From GCA-2732805 sp964516605 (GTDB lineage: Bacteria; Pseudomonadota; Gammaproteobacteria; Coxiellales; Coxiellaceae): a DNA stretch of 20,284 bases. Both the position numbers and the translations under genes were made by a program. Below, piece by piece: positions 1-7,981 of this stretch (position 1 is its first letter; each line of letters begins with the position of its first letter). The notes under the pieces are model-generated. The model saw only the letters and a program-made list of their open reading frames with translations. It was not told where the DNA came from and searched no databases. The stretch is taken from positions 1-20,284 of the forward strand of contig CAZFAA010000029.1 of the NCBI GenBank assembly GCA_964516605.1, in the 5' to 3' direction.

Positions 1-46
1 ACAAAAAGAAGGAATAACAGTGGTATTAATACTATTAATGAAAATA
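1..46. other. Non-ftsZ sequence next to the ftsZ break
   Basis: On the minus strand the ftsZ reading matches the family down to the glycine codon at 47-49 and then changes to sequence with no resemblance to FtsZ in any frame. The 46 bases are AT-rich. They contain a 6-bp inverted repeat, GGTATT at 22-27 with AATACC at 43-48, which reaches two bases into ftsZ, and two ATTAAT words. This could be the end of an insertion sequence, an intron boundary, a rearrangement junction or an assembly artefact. It is too short to decide. Confidence 0.5.
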
Positions 47-358
47 CCCAGCAGTTAAAAAGACCATATCAGTCCCGGTCAATATTTCCGCGATACGTTG
101 ACGATTCTCTTCAGCCGCCTGACGACCGATATCAGGATTGGCACCTGCACCAAGACCTTTTGTCACTTCTTCGCCTAACTGCATAATATTGCGCGCACTA
201 GAACGTGATAGTGCTTGAGCATCTGTATTCATACAAATGAACTCTACACCCTCAATCCGCTCAACCATCATATGTTCAACGGCATTACCACCACCACCGC
301 CAATACCAATAACTTTAATTTGCGCATTGTGAGTTAAATTTTCACCTAATTCGAACAT
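35..358 (-). pseudogene. ftsZ: ftsZ 5' fragment, interrupted before the GGGTGTG motif
   Basis: FtsZ is the tubulin-like GTPase that polymerises into the division ring. The visible part starts at the ATG at 358, preceded by AGGAGG at 367-372 with 8-nt spacing. An in-frame ATG at 379 lies upstream of that site and is not needed. Residues 1-104 match the FtsZ N-terminal Rossmann half: KVIGIGGGGGNAVEHM, NTDAQAL, TKGLGAGANP and DMVFLTAG. The next residues should be the GGGTGTG phosphate-binding signature, but three unrelated residues (YFH) and a stop follow. The family is normally about 380-400 residues, so roughly a quarter is present. The reading frame up to the break is clean, so the break is recent, conditional (intron-like) or technical. 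It follows ftsA by 33 bp, the expected position at the end of the cluster. Confidence 0.9.
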
Positions 359-391
359 GGAACATACCTCCTGAATCAATTCCTTCCCGCA

Positions 392-1621
392 TCAAAAATT
401 ACCAGCAAACCAAGAACGCATTCGCGACCAAATACCGCGACTGTTATTCACATTGTAGTTTGCTGGCACACTCATTGTTGAACGTCCGTGCATAAGCAGC
501 CCAACACCCGTTGCATAACTTGGATTATCACGAACATCCAATAAGCCTGCAATATTCTGCGGAACACCTAAGCGCACTGGCATATTAAAAATAGATTCCG
601 CCAACTCAAGTACTCCTGGTATATTCGATGCACCACCTGTTAAGACAATGCCCGCTGTCAATATATCTTCAAATCCACTGCGACGCAGTTCTGCCGCAAC
701 CAATGCTAACAACTCTGCATAACGTGCTTCAATCACGTCTACTAATATCCGCCGAGGCACTGCTTTAGCAGGCCTTTTGGCAACGCTGGGCACCTGAATC
801 ACTTCACTCTTATCAATACGCGCAGCAATACACGAGCCATATTTTATTTTGATGTGCTCGGCACTTTGTGTTGGCGTGCGTAACGCAATAGCTACATCAT
901 TGGTAACATGATCCCCTGCAATCGGAATCACACCGGTGTGTCGAATCGACCCTTCTGTAAAAATCGCAACATCCGTGGTGCCACCACCAATATCAACCAA
1001 GCAAACCCCTAACTCTTTTTCATCATCGGTTAAAACAGAATGGCTTGATGCAAGCTGTTCTAAAATGATATCGCTTACCTGAATACCGCAACGCTTCACA
1101 CATTTGGCAATATTTTGCGCGGCACTCACAGCCCCTGTTACAATATGTACCCGTGCCTCTAAACGCACACCAGACATACCAATCGGTTCGCGCACGCCTT
1201 CTTGCGAATCAACTATAAATTCTTGCGGAAGAATGTGTAATATTCTTTGGTCTGCAGGAATAGCTACAGCTTTAGCTGCATCAATCACGCGATCGATATC
1301 AGACTGATTAACCTCACGATCACGAATTGCCACAATACCATGTGAATTAAGGCTTTTAATATGACTTCCTGCAATGCCCGTGATAGCCGAATGTATTTCA
1401 CACCCCGCCATCAGCTCTGCTTCTTCCAGCGCCCGCTTGATGGATTGAACTGTAGACTCGATATTTACCACTACGCCTTTTTTCAAGCCGCGTGATGGGT
1501 GTGTGCCGAAACCAATCACTTCGACTTCACCTGACTCCATAACCTCACCGACTAATGCGGCAATTTTACTCGTGCCAATATCCAGTGCGACAATTAAATT
1601 TTTGTCTGGCTTTTTAGACAT
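392..1621 (-). CDS. ftsA: Cell division protein FtsA
   Basis: FtsA is an actin-like ATPase that tethers FtsZ to the inner membrane and activates septal synthesis. The start is taken at the ATG at 1621 (MSKKPDKN), giving 409 residues, the usual length. It has GGGAGT upstream, and the 13 codons in front of it do not look like the family. The sequence shows the actin-fold phosphate-1 motif LDIGTSK near residue 15, the SHS2 (1C) region with EHIHSAITGI-type residues, phosphate-2 (LVDIGGGTTDVAIF), the adenosine motif (TGGASNIPG), and a C-terminal amphipathic helix (GIWSRMRSWFAGNF) for membrane targeting. It lies 172 bp after ftsQ, whereas ftsQ and ftsA usually touch or overlap, and 33 bp before ftsZ. 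Confidence 0.96.
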   Translation of the reverse strand: MSKKPDKNLIVALDIGTSKIAALVGEVMESGEVEVIGFGTHPSRGLKKGVVVNIESTVQSIKRALEEAELMAGCEIHSAITGIAGSHIKSLNSHGIVAIRDREVNQSDIDRVIDAAKAVAIPADQRILHILPQEFIVDSQEGVREPIGMSGVRLEARVHIVTGAVSAAQNIAKCVKRCGIQVSDIILEQLASSHSVLTDDEKELGVCLVDIGGGTTDVAIFTEGSIRHTGVIPIAGDHVTNDVAIALRTPTQSAEHIKIKYGSCIAARIDKSEVIQVPSVAKRPAKAVPRRILVDVIEARYAELLALVAAELRRSGFEDILTAGIVLTGGASNIPGVLELAESIFNMPVRLGVPQNIAGLLDVRDNPSYATGVGLLMHGRSTMSVPANYNVNNSRGIWSRMRSWFAGNF

Positions 1622-1793
1622 AATTGACGTGACTCCCTGTATGACGCCATTAATAAACATATCGTAATTAAATCATTAGTATACAGAATACATTTGACAA
1701 GCACCATCAGAAAATATAAAAAGTCGCATTTTCCTGTGTGTTATAGTTTATTTTTGATATCAGCAAATTAGTGCAACTAATTCAGAAGTGAAT

Positions 1794-2552
1794 TTAAATT
1801 CTTGGGGCTGCTCCATCTTTCCATTGTATCGCAAGACCATTGGGGTAACATAAATTTACAGACACAACATTTTGCGCGCTGCCCGCAATCAATTTTGGAT
1901 AGAGCCTGATAAAACTATTAAAGCGCTCCAACAACGCATCGTGACAAAGATTAACCTCAATGCCATTACTGAGTAACACAGTCCAAGCTAAGCGATTGGT
2001 CACGACTAATTTTGAAATATGTACATTTAATGGCTGCAATAATTGATTCATTTGCGCGTAAAAAGATATTACACTGTCTTTTACTGATAACGGTGCATCC
2101 ATTTCGGGTAATTGCCCGGGTATCGTATCTGCTTTAGGATAAAATACATCACCTTGCGAACTCAAGACGCCTGCAGCACCAAAACGCGCAACCGGCTGCT
2201 GCTCAATAATTTGAACCGATAAACTATCTGGCCAAACACGTCTAATCGATACGTTTTGTATCCATGGATTTTCCAATAAACTGCCCTTTAAATCTCTTAC
2301 ATTAAGCGAAAAAAAACCGCCATGCACATTATGAATGATTGTATTTTTAATTTCAGCCTCAGGAACATACTGACCACTTGTTAGAATTTTGACGTGCTCA
2401 ATAGGGTATGCGGCAGGATCATCAATACGACCCCACAACCAAATCATTATTGCAATCACCAAGGTTAATAAAAAAATGGGGATTAGATTCATCGCACGGA
2501 ACATACCAAACGACCCTTTGCGTGCAGTGGCTTGTAAATGCTTGGGCTGCAT
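1794..2552 (-). CDS. ftsQ: Cell division protein FtsQ
   Basis: FtsQ is a bitopic inner-membrane divisome protein that links early division proteins to FtsL, FtsB, FtsW and FtsI. The 252 residues show a short basic cytoplasmic tail and one membrane segment at about residues 22-43 (LIPIFLLTLVIAIMIWLW). A POTRA domain follows (VKILTSGQYVPEAEI...SLNVRDLKGSLLENPWIQNVSIRRVWPDSLSVQIIEQQPVARF, given here in pieces), then the beta domain. The ENPWIQ and WPDSL motifs are typical. The start at 2552 has AGGT four bases upstream. An alternative ATG at 2504, with AAAGGG eight bases ahead, would remove most of the cytoplasmic tail. It directly follows murG after 119 bp, with no murB or ddl between them. Confidence 0.93.
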   Translation of the reverse strand: MQPKHLQATARKGSFGMFRAMNLIPIFLLTLVIAIMIWLWGRIDDPAAYPIEHVKILTSGQYVPEAEIKNTIIHNVHGGFFSLNVRDLKGSLLENPWIQNVSIRRVWPDSLSVQIIEQQPVARFGAAGVLSSQGDVFYPKADTIPGQLPEMDAPLSVKDSVISFYAQMNQLLQPLNVHISKLVVTNRLAWTVLLSNGIEVNLCHDALLERFNSFIRLYPKLIAGSAQNVVSVNLCYPNGLAIQWKDGAAPRI

Positions 2553-2573
2553 GATTACCTATGAAATTATGGA

Positions 2574-2603
2574 ATTGTACAATACAGTACATGAAATTCG
2601 CAA
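2574..2603 (-). promoter_or_regulatory. Candidate promoter for ftsQ-ftsA-ftsZ
   Basis: On the minus strand, TTGCGA (2598-2603) and TACAAT (2574-2579) are separated by 18 bp and match 4/6 and 5/6 of the sigma-70 boxes. The predicted start lies about 15-20 bp before the ftsQ ATG. An inverted repeat TGTAC-N6-GTACA overlaps the -10 box and could be an operator. This is inferred from sequence only. Confidence 0.35.
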
Positions 2604-2671
2604 AAATCGCAATTTGCCAAGACCAGACCTCTACTCATGACACCCAACAAGAGAGCAGCAAAACACCTAGA

Positions 2672-3748
2672 TTAAACTACGCTGCGCTCAATGTATTTTA
2701 GAATAAGAGATGTTGCATCGCGCATAGCTAAATCACGTGCGCGCTCACTCATTGCCAATACTGAATGACGATCATCTAAAAAAGGAATAATAGCTTGCGA
2801 CAGCGTATCGACCGTTAAATTTTTTTGTTCAATCATGATTGCAGCCTTTGCTTTGGCTAAATAACTAGCATTATGAAATTGATGGTTATCTACAGCATGC
2901 GGCATAGGTATAAAAATAGCAGCCATACCCACATCAGCCACCTCACTCACTGTTAATGCACCTGCGCGACAGATAATAACATCTGTAGCACACAGCACGG
3001 TCGGCATGTCATCGATATAAGCTTGGGCATTAACATTTAATTTGTTTTGCGCATACACATCCTGAAAATGTGCTGCATGCGCTTTACCCGTTTGGTGCGT
3101 CACCATCAGCTCATCGCGACGTGTAAAATGCTTCAACCAATCTACAATTGCCTCATTCAGTGCCAACGCACCCAAACTGCCACCTAAAATTAAAATACGC
3201 AAAGGTCCTTCATAATGCGCCAGACGTTCCCGAGGCGCTGGCACATCTAAAATTTTTTGACGCACAGGGTTGCCCACCGTAACCGCGTTAACGCGGTTAG
3301 AAAAAGCATCGGGAAAAGCCTGTAATACAGCACGTGCTATTTTGGCCAAGTAACGATTAGTCAATCCAGCACGTGCATTTTGCTCGTGAATAACCAATGG
3401 TATGCCTAATAATTTTGTAGCAATACCGCTAGGTCCTGCTACAAAACCACCGAAGGCAATACACACATCTGGTTTTAACTTATGTAATATTTTTACCGCT
3501 TGAAAAACAGAATACACTAATTGAAATGGTAATTTTAATTTTGCGCGAATGCCTTTATGGCGCAACTGATGCACACTAATCGTGTACAAAGGAAAACAAG
3601 AAGGGACCAACTCTTTCTCCATTGCCATGTTAGCGTTAGAGCCCATCCAGCTCACTTGAATGCCTCGCGCCTTAAGCGCTTCAGCCACAGCAATCCCTGG
3701 ATAAATATGCCCACCTGTTCCACCAGCTAAAATCATAGCGCGCATCAT
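2672..3748 (-). CDS. murG: UDP-GlcNAc transferase MurG (lipid II synthase)
   Basis: MurG transfers GlcNAc from UDP-GlcNAc to lipid I on the cytoplasmic face of the inner membrane, giving lipid II. The 358 residues fit the family. Visible motifs are G-loop 1 (GGTGGH, residues 9-14), G-loop 2 (FGGFVAGP), HEQNARAGLTNR, G-loop 3 (GGSLGA, usually GGSQGA), HQTGK, and the donor-binding CRAGALTVSEV and PMPHAVDNHQ. The first ATG overlaps the murC stop as ATGA, so translation is probably coupled. A second ATG follows at 3745. Normally murG precedes murC; here it follows. A 20-bp perfect palindrome lies inside the gene at 3280-3299. Confidence 0.96.
   Translation of the reverse strand: MMRAMILAGGTGGHIYPGIAVAEALKARGIQVSWMGSNANMAMEKELVPSCFPLYTISVHQLRHKGIRAKLKLPFQLVYSVFQAVKILHKLKPDVCIAFGGFVAGPSGIATKLLGIPLVIHEQNARAGLTNRYLAKIARAVLQAFPDAFSNRVNAVTVGNPVRQKILDVPAPRERLAHYEGPLRILILGGSLGALALNEAIVDWLKHFTRRDELMVTHQTGKAHAAHFQDVYAQNKLNVNAQAYIDDMPTVLCATDVIICRAGALTVSEVADVGMAAIFIPMPHAVDNHQFHNASYLAKAKAAIMIEQKNLTVDTLSQAIIPFLDDRHSVLAMSERARDLAMRDATSLILKYIERSVV
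3280..3299. repeat. 20-bp perfect palindrome inside murG
   Basis: TAACCGCGTTAACGCGGTTA is fully self-complementary. It encodes the stretch around RVNAV, in a loop just before the VGNPVR motif. E. coli MurG has about three fewer residues there, as recalled, so the palindrome may be a small insertion tolerated in a loop. It could also be chance. Confidence 0.6.
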
Positions 3749-5124
3749 GCTGCCATCGCTTTAGCTAATTGACCGATATCACCCGCACCCTGAAATAACA
3801 CAATATCTCCAGCAGTGGCTATCTGACCCAAGTAATCACGCACATCTTCTTGAGGCAACAACTGCGCTGACACACCCTGTTCTTGCAAACGGTCACGCAG
3901 CGCTTCACTCGTCGCACCCTCGATCCTATCTTCGCTGGCCGCATAAGTGGGTAATAAAATAAGATAATCAACCTGCTTTAACACACTGATAAATTCACTC
4001 ATCAAATCCCGTGTACGTGTATAACGATGCGGCTGAAAAACAAGAATGATGCGCCGCTCCAAAAAAGCACGTTTTGCAGCATAGTACGTCTCACGAATTT
4101 CCGTAGGATGGTGGCCGTAGTCTTCATAAATTGTTAGCGTTTTATCGTTAATACGGATGTCTCCATGAAACTGAAAACGCCGCCCAACTCCTGGAAATGT
4201 ATTAAGTGCTTTAAGAATACTGTGATTAGTAATGCCAAATTGATGTGCCACAATCATGGTAGCCACTGCATTTTTCATATTATGCAACCCTGGCAAATTT
4301 AATGCCAGGTCAACACGCCCTTGCGGCGTATCAATGGTTGCATAACCCGACAAGCCTTCTTGATGATAATTTGAAATAATATAATCCGACGAATCATCCA
4401 AGCCATAACTCAGAACAGCGCAAGTAATTTGAGGCAAGAGCTGTTTAATATTGTCATCGTCGTAACACAGCACAGCCAAACCACCTTCCGGAATGTGTTT
4501 TAAAAAATGTAAAAATGATTGGCGTAGTTCATTTTCACAGCCAGCATAGGTAGACATGTGATCACGCTCAATATTCGTTACGACGGCAATTTTAGGCTGC
4601 ATAAATAAAAAAGAGGCATCACTTTCATCCGCTTCAGCAATAAACGTATCACCCTTACCAATATGCACGGGGCTGTCTGTATCACGCAATATGCCGCCAA
4701 TAAAATAAGTTGGATCGATTCCAGCACTCACTAACACATGCGAAATTAAAGCCGTCGTGGTTGTTTTACCATGCGTGCCGGATATCGCAATGCTCCGGTA
4801 AAACTGCATAATATCTGCAAGCAATCGCCCACGCTTGACCAGATGCACACCCAACTCAATAGCTTTAATAAGTTCTGGATTATCCTCATGAATAGCACTG
4901 GAGTAGACAACCATATTTGCAGAATCCACTTGCTCACTTTTATGGCCGACAAAAATTTTAGCCCCAAGAAGGCGCAGGTAAGCCAAGCGATCCGAATCCT
5001 GCTCATCCGAACCACTCACCGAAAAACCACGTTGCAATAAAATCTCCGCCAACGCACTGACACCAATACCCCCAACACCAATACAATGTACGTGACGTAC
5101 GTTTATGTCATCTAATAAATTCAC
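3745..5124 (-). CDS. murC: UDP-N-acetylmuramate--L-alanine ligase MurC
   Basis: MurC adds L-alanine to UDP-MurNAc, the first peptide step of the peptidoglycan precursor. The start is taken at the GTG at 5124 (reads NLLDDINVRHVHCIG), with AGGAG ten bases upstream, giving 459 residues. The GTG at 5166 would add 14 residues unlike the family and lacks a good ribosome site. Motifs are the N-terminal Rossmann loop HCIGVGGIGVSALAE, the P-loop SGTHGKTTTT (near residues 115-124), AEADESDASF, TNIERDHMSTY, VGRRFQ, YEDYGHHPTEI and QPHRYTRTRDL. The last two, together with the L-Ala-type HHPTEI, separate MurC from the other Mur ligases. It overlaps murG by 4 bp. A ~173-bp repeat (5184-5356) lies just upstream. 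Confidence 0.95.
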   Translation of the reverse strand: MNLLDDINVRHVHCIGVGGIGVSALAEILLQRGFSVSGSDEQDSDRLAYLRLLGAKIFVGHKSEQVDSANMVVYSSAIHEDNPELIKAIELGVHLVKRGRLLADIMQFYRSIAISGTHGKTTTTALISHVLVSAGIDPTYFIGGILRDTDSPVHIGKGDTFIAEADESDASFLFMQPKIAVVTNIERDHMSTYAGCENELRQSFLHFLKHIPEGGLAVLCYDDDNIKQLLPQITCAVLSYGLDDSSDYIISNYHQEGLSGYATIDTPQGRVDLALNLPGLHNMKNAVATMIVAHQFGITNHSILKALNTFPGVGRRFQFHGDIRINDKTLTIYEDYGHHPTEIRETYYAAKRAFLERRIILVFQPHRYTRTRDLMSEFISVLKQVDYLILLPTYAASEDRIEGATSEALRDRLQEQGVSAQLLPQEDVRDYLGQIATAGDIVLFQGAGDIGQLAKAMAA

Positions 5125-5183
5125 TCTTGCCGATCTCCTGCCTGTCAATTCGACTCGCAATCTCACTCATTTTTTCAATCAAA

Positions 5184-5356
5184 CGATACCAATACCGCTC
5201 GCCACTAAAGCTATGAACTACACAGTGGATGGCGAGCAGCATTTTTTGATAACCTGGCATGTAATAAATCCACATACGAGGCTACCTAGGGGAAAATATC
5301 ACCCCCACCTGAAAAACCCTATATCGTTTTCGAGCTACTTCAATACGCTGCCCGCA
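5184..5356 (-). repeat. Intergenic repeat copy A, upstream of murC
   Basis: This matches 16821-16991 over its whole length with few gaps. Shared words include TACCGCTCGCCA, TGGATGGC, AATATCACCC, TTCGAG and TTCAATA. GCTCGCCA (5197-5204) pairs with TGGCGAGC (5230-5237). GCATGT (5257-5262) pairs imperfectly with ACATAC (5272-5277) around a 9-nt loop. With 5125-5183 and 5357-5434 it fills the ftsW-murC gap. Strand is given as that of the flanking operon. No protein family is recognised, though one plus-strand frame gives FELLQYAARI, resembling FESFQYAVRT in copy B. Confidence 0.75.
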
Positions 5357-5434
5357 TTGTGAAACGTAATGAGCATACCTGACCATTATGCCATAGCTGA
5401 CGCAAATAATTCATATTTTTACGTAGAAAGAAGG

Positions 5435-6613
5435 TTATGCAGCTGATTGACGAATTGTTGTACGTCTGCGCGGTGCTGATGAACTGCAATGTGTCTCACT
5501 TGCTGCTCGCAACAACATCCCCACCACAATACAATTCACAAGAATACTACTACCACCATAGCTCACAAATGGAAGCGTTAAACCCTTAGTGGGCAAAAGC
5601 CCTGTACACACACCGACATTCACAATAACCTGAAATGAAAACCACAACGCAATTGCATAACAAAAATAACTTACATAAGTATTGTGTTGAGCCAACGCAC
5701 GTCGTCCTAAATATAGGATACGGCACACCAATGCTGCATACAATGCCAACAACCCAACCTCTCCTATTAAACCCAATTCTTCAGAAATAACAGCAAAGAT
5801 AAAGTCAGTATGCGCCTCAGGAAGGTAAAATAATTTCTGAATACTACTTCCCAGCCCTACTCCATGCCACCCGCCACGGCCAAATGCAATCAGAGACTGC
5901 GTTAACTGATAGCCAGAACTGTAAGCATGCTGCCAAGGATTTAAAAAAGTAGTCAGCCGCTGCATACGATAAGGCGACACAACAGCCAATAAGGCTAATA
6001 CGCCCACCACCAATGCAATAAGGCATAAAAAAGGTAAAATGCGCGCACCTGCAATAAATAATACAGCCAGAAACACAGCGGTAATTACAACAACAGAGCC
6101 AAAATCAGGCTCTAATAATAATAGAATAGCAATGATGCCTAATAACAAAATGGGTTTAATAAACCCGCGCAATTGTGTTGTCACTTGCTCACTAAACCGT
6201 GAAATATAGGAAGCCAAATAAATAAACGCACACAATTTAATCACTTCTGAAACTTGAAATCCAATAAAACCAAAGTTCAGCCAACGGCGCGATCCATTCA
6301 CAACACGCCCAATTCCTGGAACCAGAACAACCAATAACAGCAATAAGCCAATCCCCATAATCATTAAGCTGTTTTTCTGCCAAAATTCCGTTGGCACAAG
6401 CAACATGAGGGCGGCACCTATTAATCCTGCGCCAATAAAAATGGATTGCTTGATTAAATAATAAAAAGGGTATCCATACTCCTGATCTGAAATAACCATG
6501 GAGCTTGACGCTACCATCACTAAACCAAAACCAATCAGCAACAATACCAATACGAGCAGCGGCACATCAATTGAAAAAGGCGGTTGACGTTTACTCGTGA
6601 GGTGGGTGGGCAC
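5435..6613 (-). CDS. ftsW: Septal peptidoglycan glycosyltransferase FtsW (SEDS)
   Basis: FtsW is the SEDS-family polymerase that joins lipid II into septal glycan strands, working with FtsI. The 392 residues are mostly hydrophobic with about ten membrane segments. Diagnostic motifs are NGSRRWLNFG, LLEPDFGS, GRGGWHGVGLG, the loop EAHTDFIFAVISEELGLIG (the SEDS catalytic Asp, here D270), and LPFVSYGGSS near the C-terminus. The start is a GTG at 6613. The site AAAGGAG lies seven bases upstream, inside the end of murD, so the two genes overlap by 23 bp. The next gene, murC, starts after a gap of about 310 bp that carries repeat copy A, unusual for this operon. Confidence 0.95.
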   Translation of the reverse strand: MPTHLTSKRQPPFSIDVPLLVLVLLLIGFGLVMVASSSMVISDQEYGYPFYYLIKQSIFIGAGLIGAALMLLVPTEFWQKNSLMIMGIGLLLLLVVLVPGIGRVVNGSRRWLNFGFIGFQVSEVIKLCAFIYLASYISRFSEQVTTQLRGFIKPILLLGIIAILLLLEPDFGSVVVITAVFLAVLFIAGARILPFLCLIALVVGVLALLAVVSPYRMQRLTTFLNPWQHAYSSGYQLTQSLIAFGRGGWHGVGLGSSIQKLFYLPEAHTDFIFAVISEELGLIGEVGLLALYAALVCRILYLGRRALAQHNTYVSYFCYAIALWFSFQVIVNVGVCTGLLPTKGLTLPFVSYGGSSILVNCIVVGMLLRAASETHCSSSAPRRRTTIRQSAA

Positions 6614-7928
6614 TGATATACTCCTTTACAGCTGTGCTAAATAGGTTACCACGCTCTTCATAGTTAGAAAACATATCCCAACTTGCACATGCTGGTGATA
6701 ATAATACAGCATCCCCTGCGTTCGCATTCTGAGCGGCAACCGCAACAGCTTCCTGCAAATTATTAACGCGTGTAGTAGCTACATGCCCACGCATAATCTT
6801 CTCTAAATCCGCAGCGGCAGCACCCATCAATATGACGTGCGATACTGTTTTTGCAGCAAGCGGTCCTAACGGGCTTAAATCAGCACCCTTAGCATCTCCA
6901 CCTGCAATTAAAATAATGCCTGCATACAATGGCTTTAAACTGTTGAGCGCTGCAACGGTAGCCCCAATGTTAGTCGCTTTAGAATCATTGTACCAATCCA
7001 CACCTTCAGCAGAAGCTACTTTCTGACAGCGATGCGCTAACCCATTAAAATCTGCAAATGTGTGATGCATCGATGATAAAGACACACCAAGAGAATAGCC
7101 TATTGCGAGCGCTGCTAAGATATTTTCATAATTATGCTGACCGCGGCATATTAAATCACTCACTGGAAAACAAACAGCACCATCATGAAAAAACGATAAT
7201 TGACCCTCATACTCATCCAAATAAAAATTTACACCATGCTTTTGGGTCGTGCTAAAACGCAGTGCATGTGGTACAGGTAAATTTTGCGTGTACGGCTCAT
7301 TGGCATTGATCACCGCTGTCTCGCATCCAGCATAAATACGCAGCTTAGCTTGTGCATAGTCATCCAACGTATCATACCGATCCATATGATCAGGCGTTAC
7401 ATTCAATAATACCGCTATTTTCGCATGCAATGATTGCGTGGTTTCGAGCTGAAAACTCGATAACTCCATCACATAATAATCCACGAGATCATGACGCAAA
7501 CTCTCTAATACCGGTGTGCCAATATTACCGCAGACATCAACATGGTATCCGGCGTCCTTGAGCATTTGACCAACCAATGTAGTTAATGTGGTCTTCCCAT
7601 TAGAGCCAGTAATGGCGATGATGGGTGCTTTAGCTTCCCGCGCAAATAATTCAATATCGCCAATACACGGAATACCTAACTTCAATGCCTGTGCAATTTC
7701 CGGTGTCTTCAACGATAAGCCAGGGCTTATGATAATTTCATCAGCCTGTACCAATGTCTGCGCACACAAGCCCCCTAAAATCAATTTCACATCTGGGTAG
7801 TGGGCACGAATCAAATCGACATTCGGCGGCTCATCACGACTGTCCATCGCCGCCACTACCTCACCTTGATCGTGCAAATATTGAATACAAGACAAACCTG
7901 TCTTACCAAAACCAATGACCACTTTCAT
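6591..7928 (-). CDS. murD: UDP-MurNAc-L-Ala--D-glutamate ligase MurD
   Basis: MurD adds D-glutamate to UDP-MurNAc-L-Ala. The start at the ATG at 7928 (MKVVIGFGKTGLS) gives 445 residues, normal for the family. A TTG at 7943 could add five codons, but the glycine-rich N-terminal loop already begins at the chosen start. The P-loop ITGSNGKTT lies near residues 106-114. Other motifs are CGNIGTPV, MELSSFQLE, LNVTPDHMDRY, RGQHNYENILAA, GLAHRCQ, YNDSKATN, AGGDAKGADLS and LLSPACASWDMFSNYEERG. These are the MurD set. It follows mraY by 53 bp and overlaps ftsW by 23 bp. Confidence 0.96.
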   Translation of the reverse strand: MKVVIGFGKTGLSCIQYLHDQGEVVAAMDSRDEPPNVDLIRAHYPDVKLILGGLCAQTLVQADEIIISPGLSLKTPEIAQALKLGIPCIGDIELFAREAKAPIIAITGSNGKTTLTTLVGQMLKDAGYHVDVCGNIGTPVLESLRHDLVDYYVMELSSFQLETTQSLHAKIAVLLNVTPDHMDRYDTLDDYAQAKLRIYAGCETAVINANEPYTQNLPVPHALRFSTTQKHGVNFYLDEYEGQLSFFHDGAVCFPVSDLICRGQHNYENILAALAIGYSLGVSLSSMHHTFADFNGLAHRCQKVASAEGVDWYNDSKATNIGATVAALNSLKPLYAGIILIAGGDAKGADLSPLGPLAAKTVSHVILMGAAAADLEKIMRGHVATTRVNNLQEAVAVAAQNANAGDAVLLSPACASWDMFSNYEERGNLFSTAVKEYISAHPPHE

Positions 7929-7981
7929 CTTAGTTCCACTCAATCATATTATGTATTGAAAAATAGATGCGCATTTTGTGC

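Noticed and set aside
1..46. Intein or group II intron at the ftsZ break
   Set aside because: An intein would keep the frame open and start with Cys or Ser, but here a stop follows. The group II 5' consensus GTGYG is absent. A group I intron or insertion sequence stays possible but untestable from 46 bases.
1622..1793. Strong promoter in the ftsQ-ftsA gap
   Set aside because: The gap is AT-rich, with a TATACT word at 1678-1683, but no well-spaced -35 box accompanies it. I see nothing else in it.
5105..5362. 85-codon plus-strand frame in the ftsW-murC gap
   Set aside because: It overlaps the murC start and the repeat. The corresponding stretch of copy B is read in another frame, so a shared protein is not supported.
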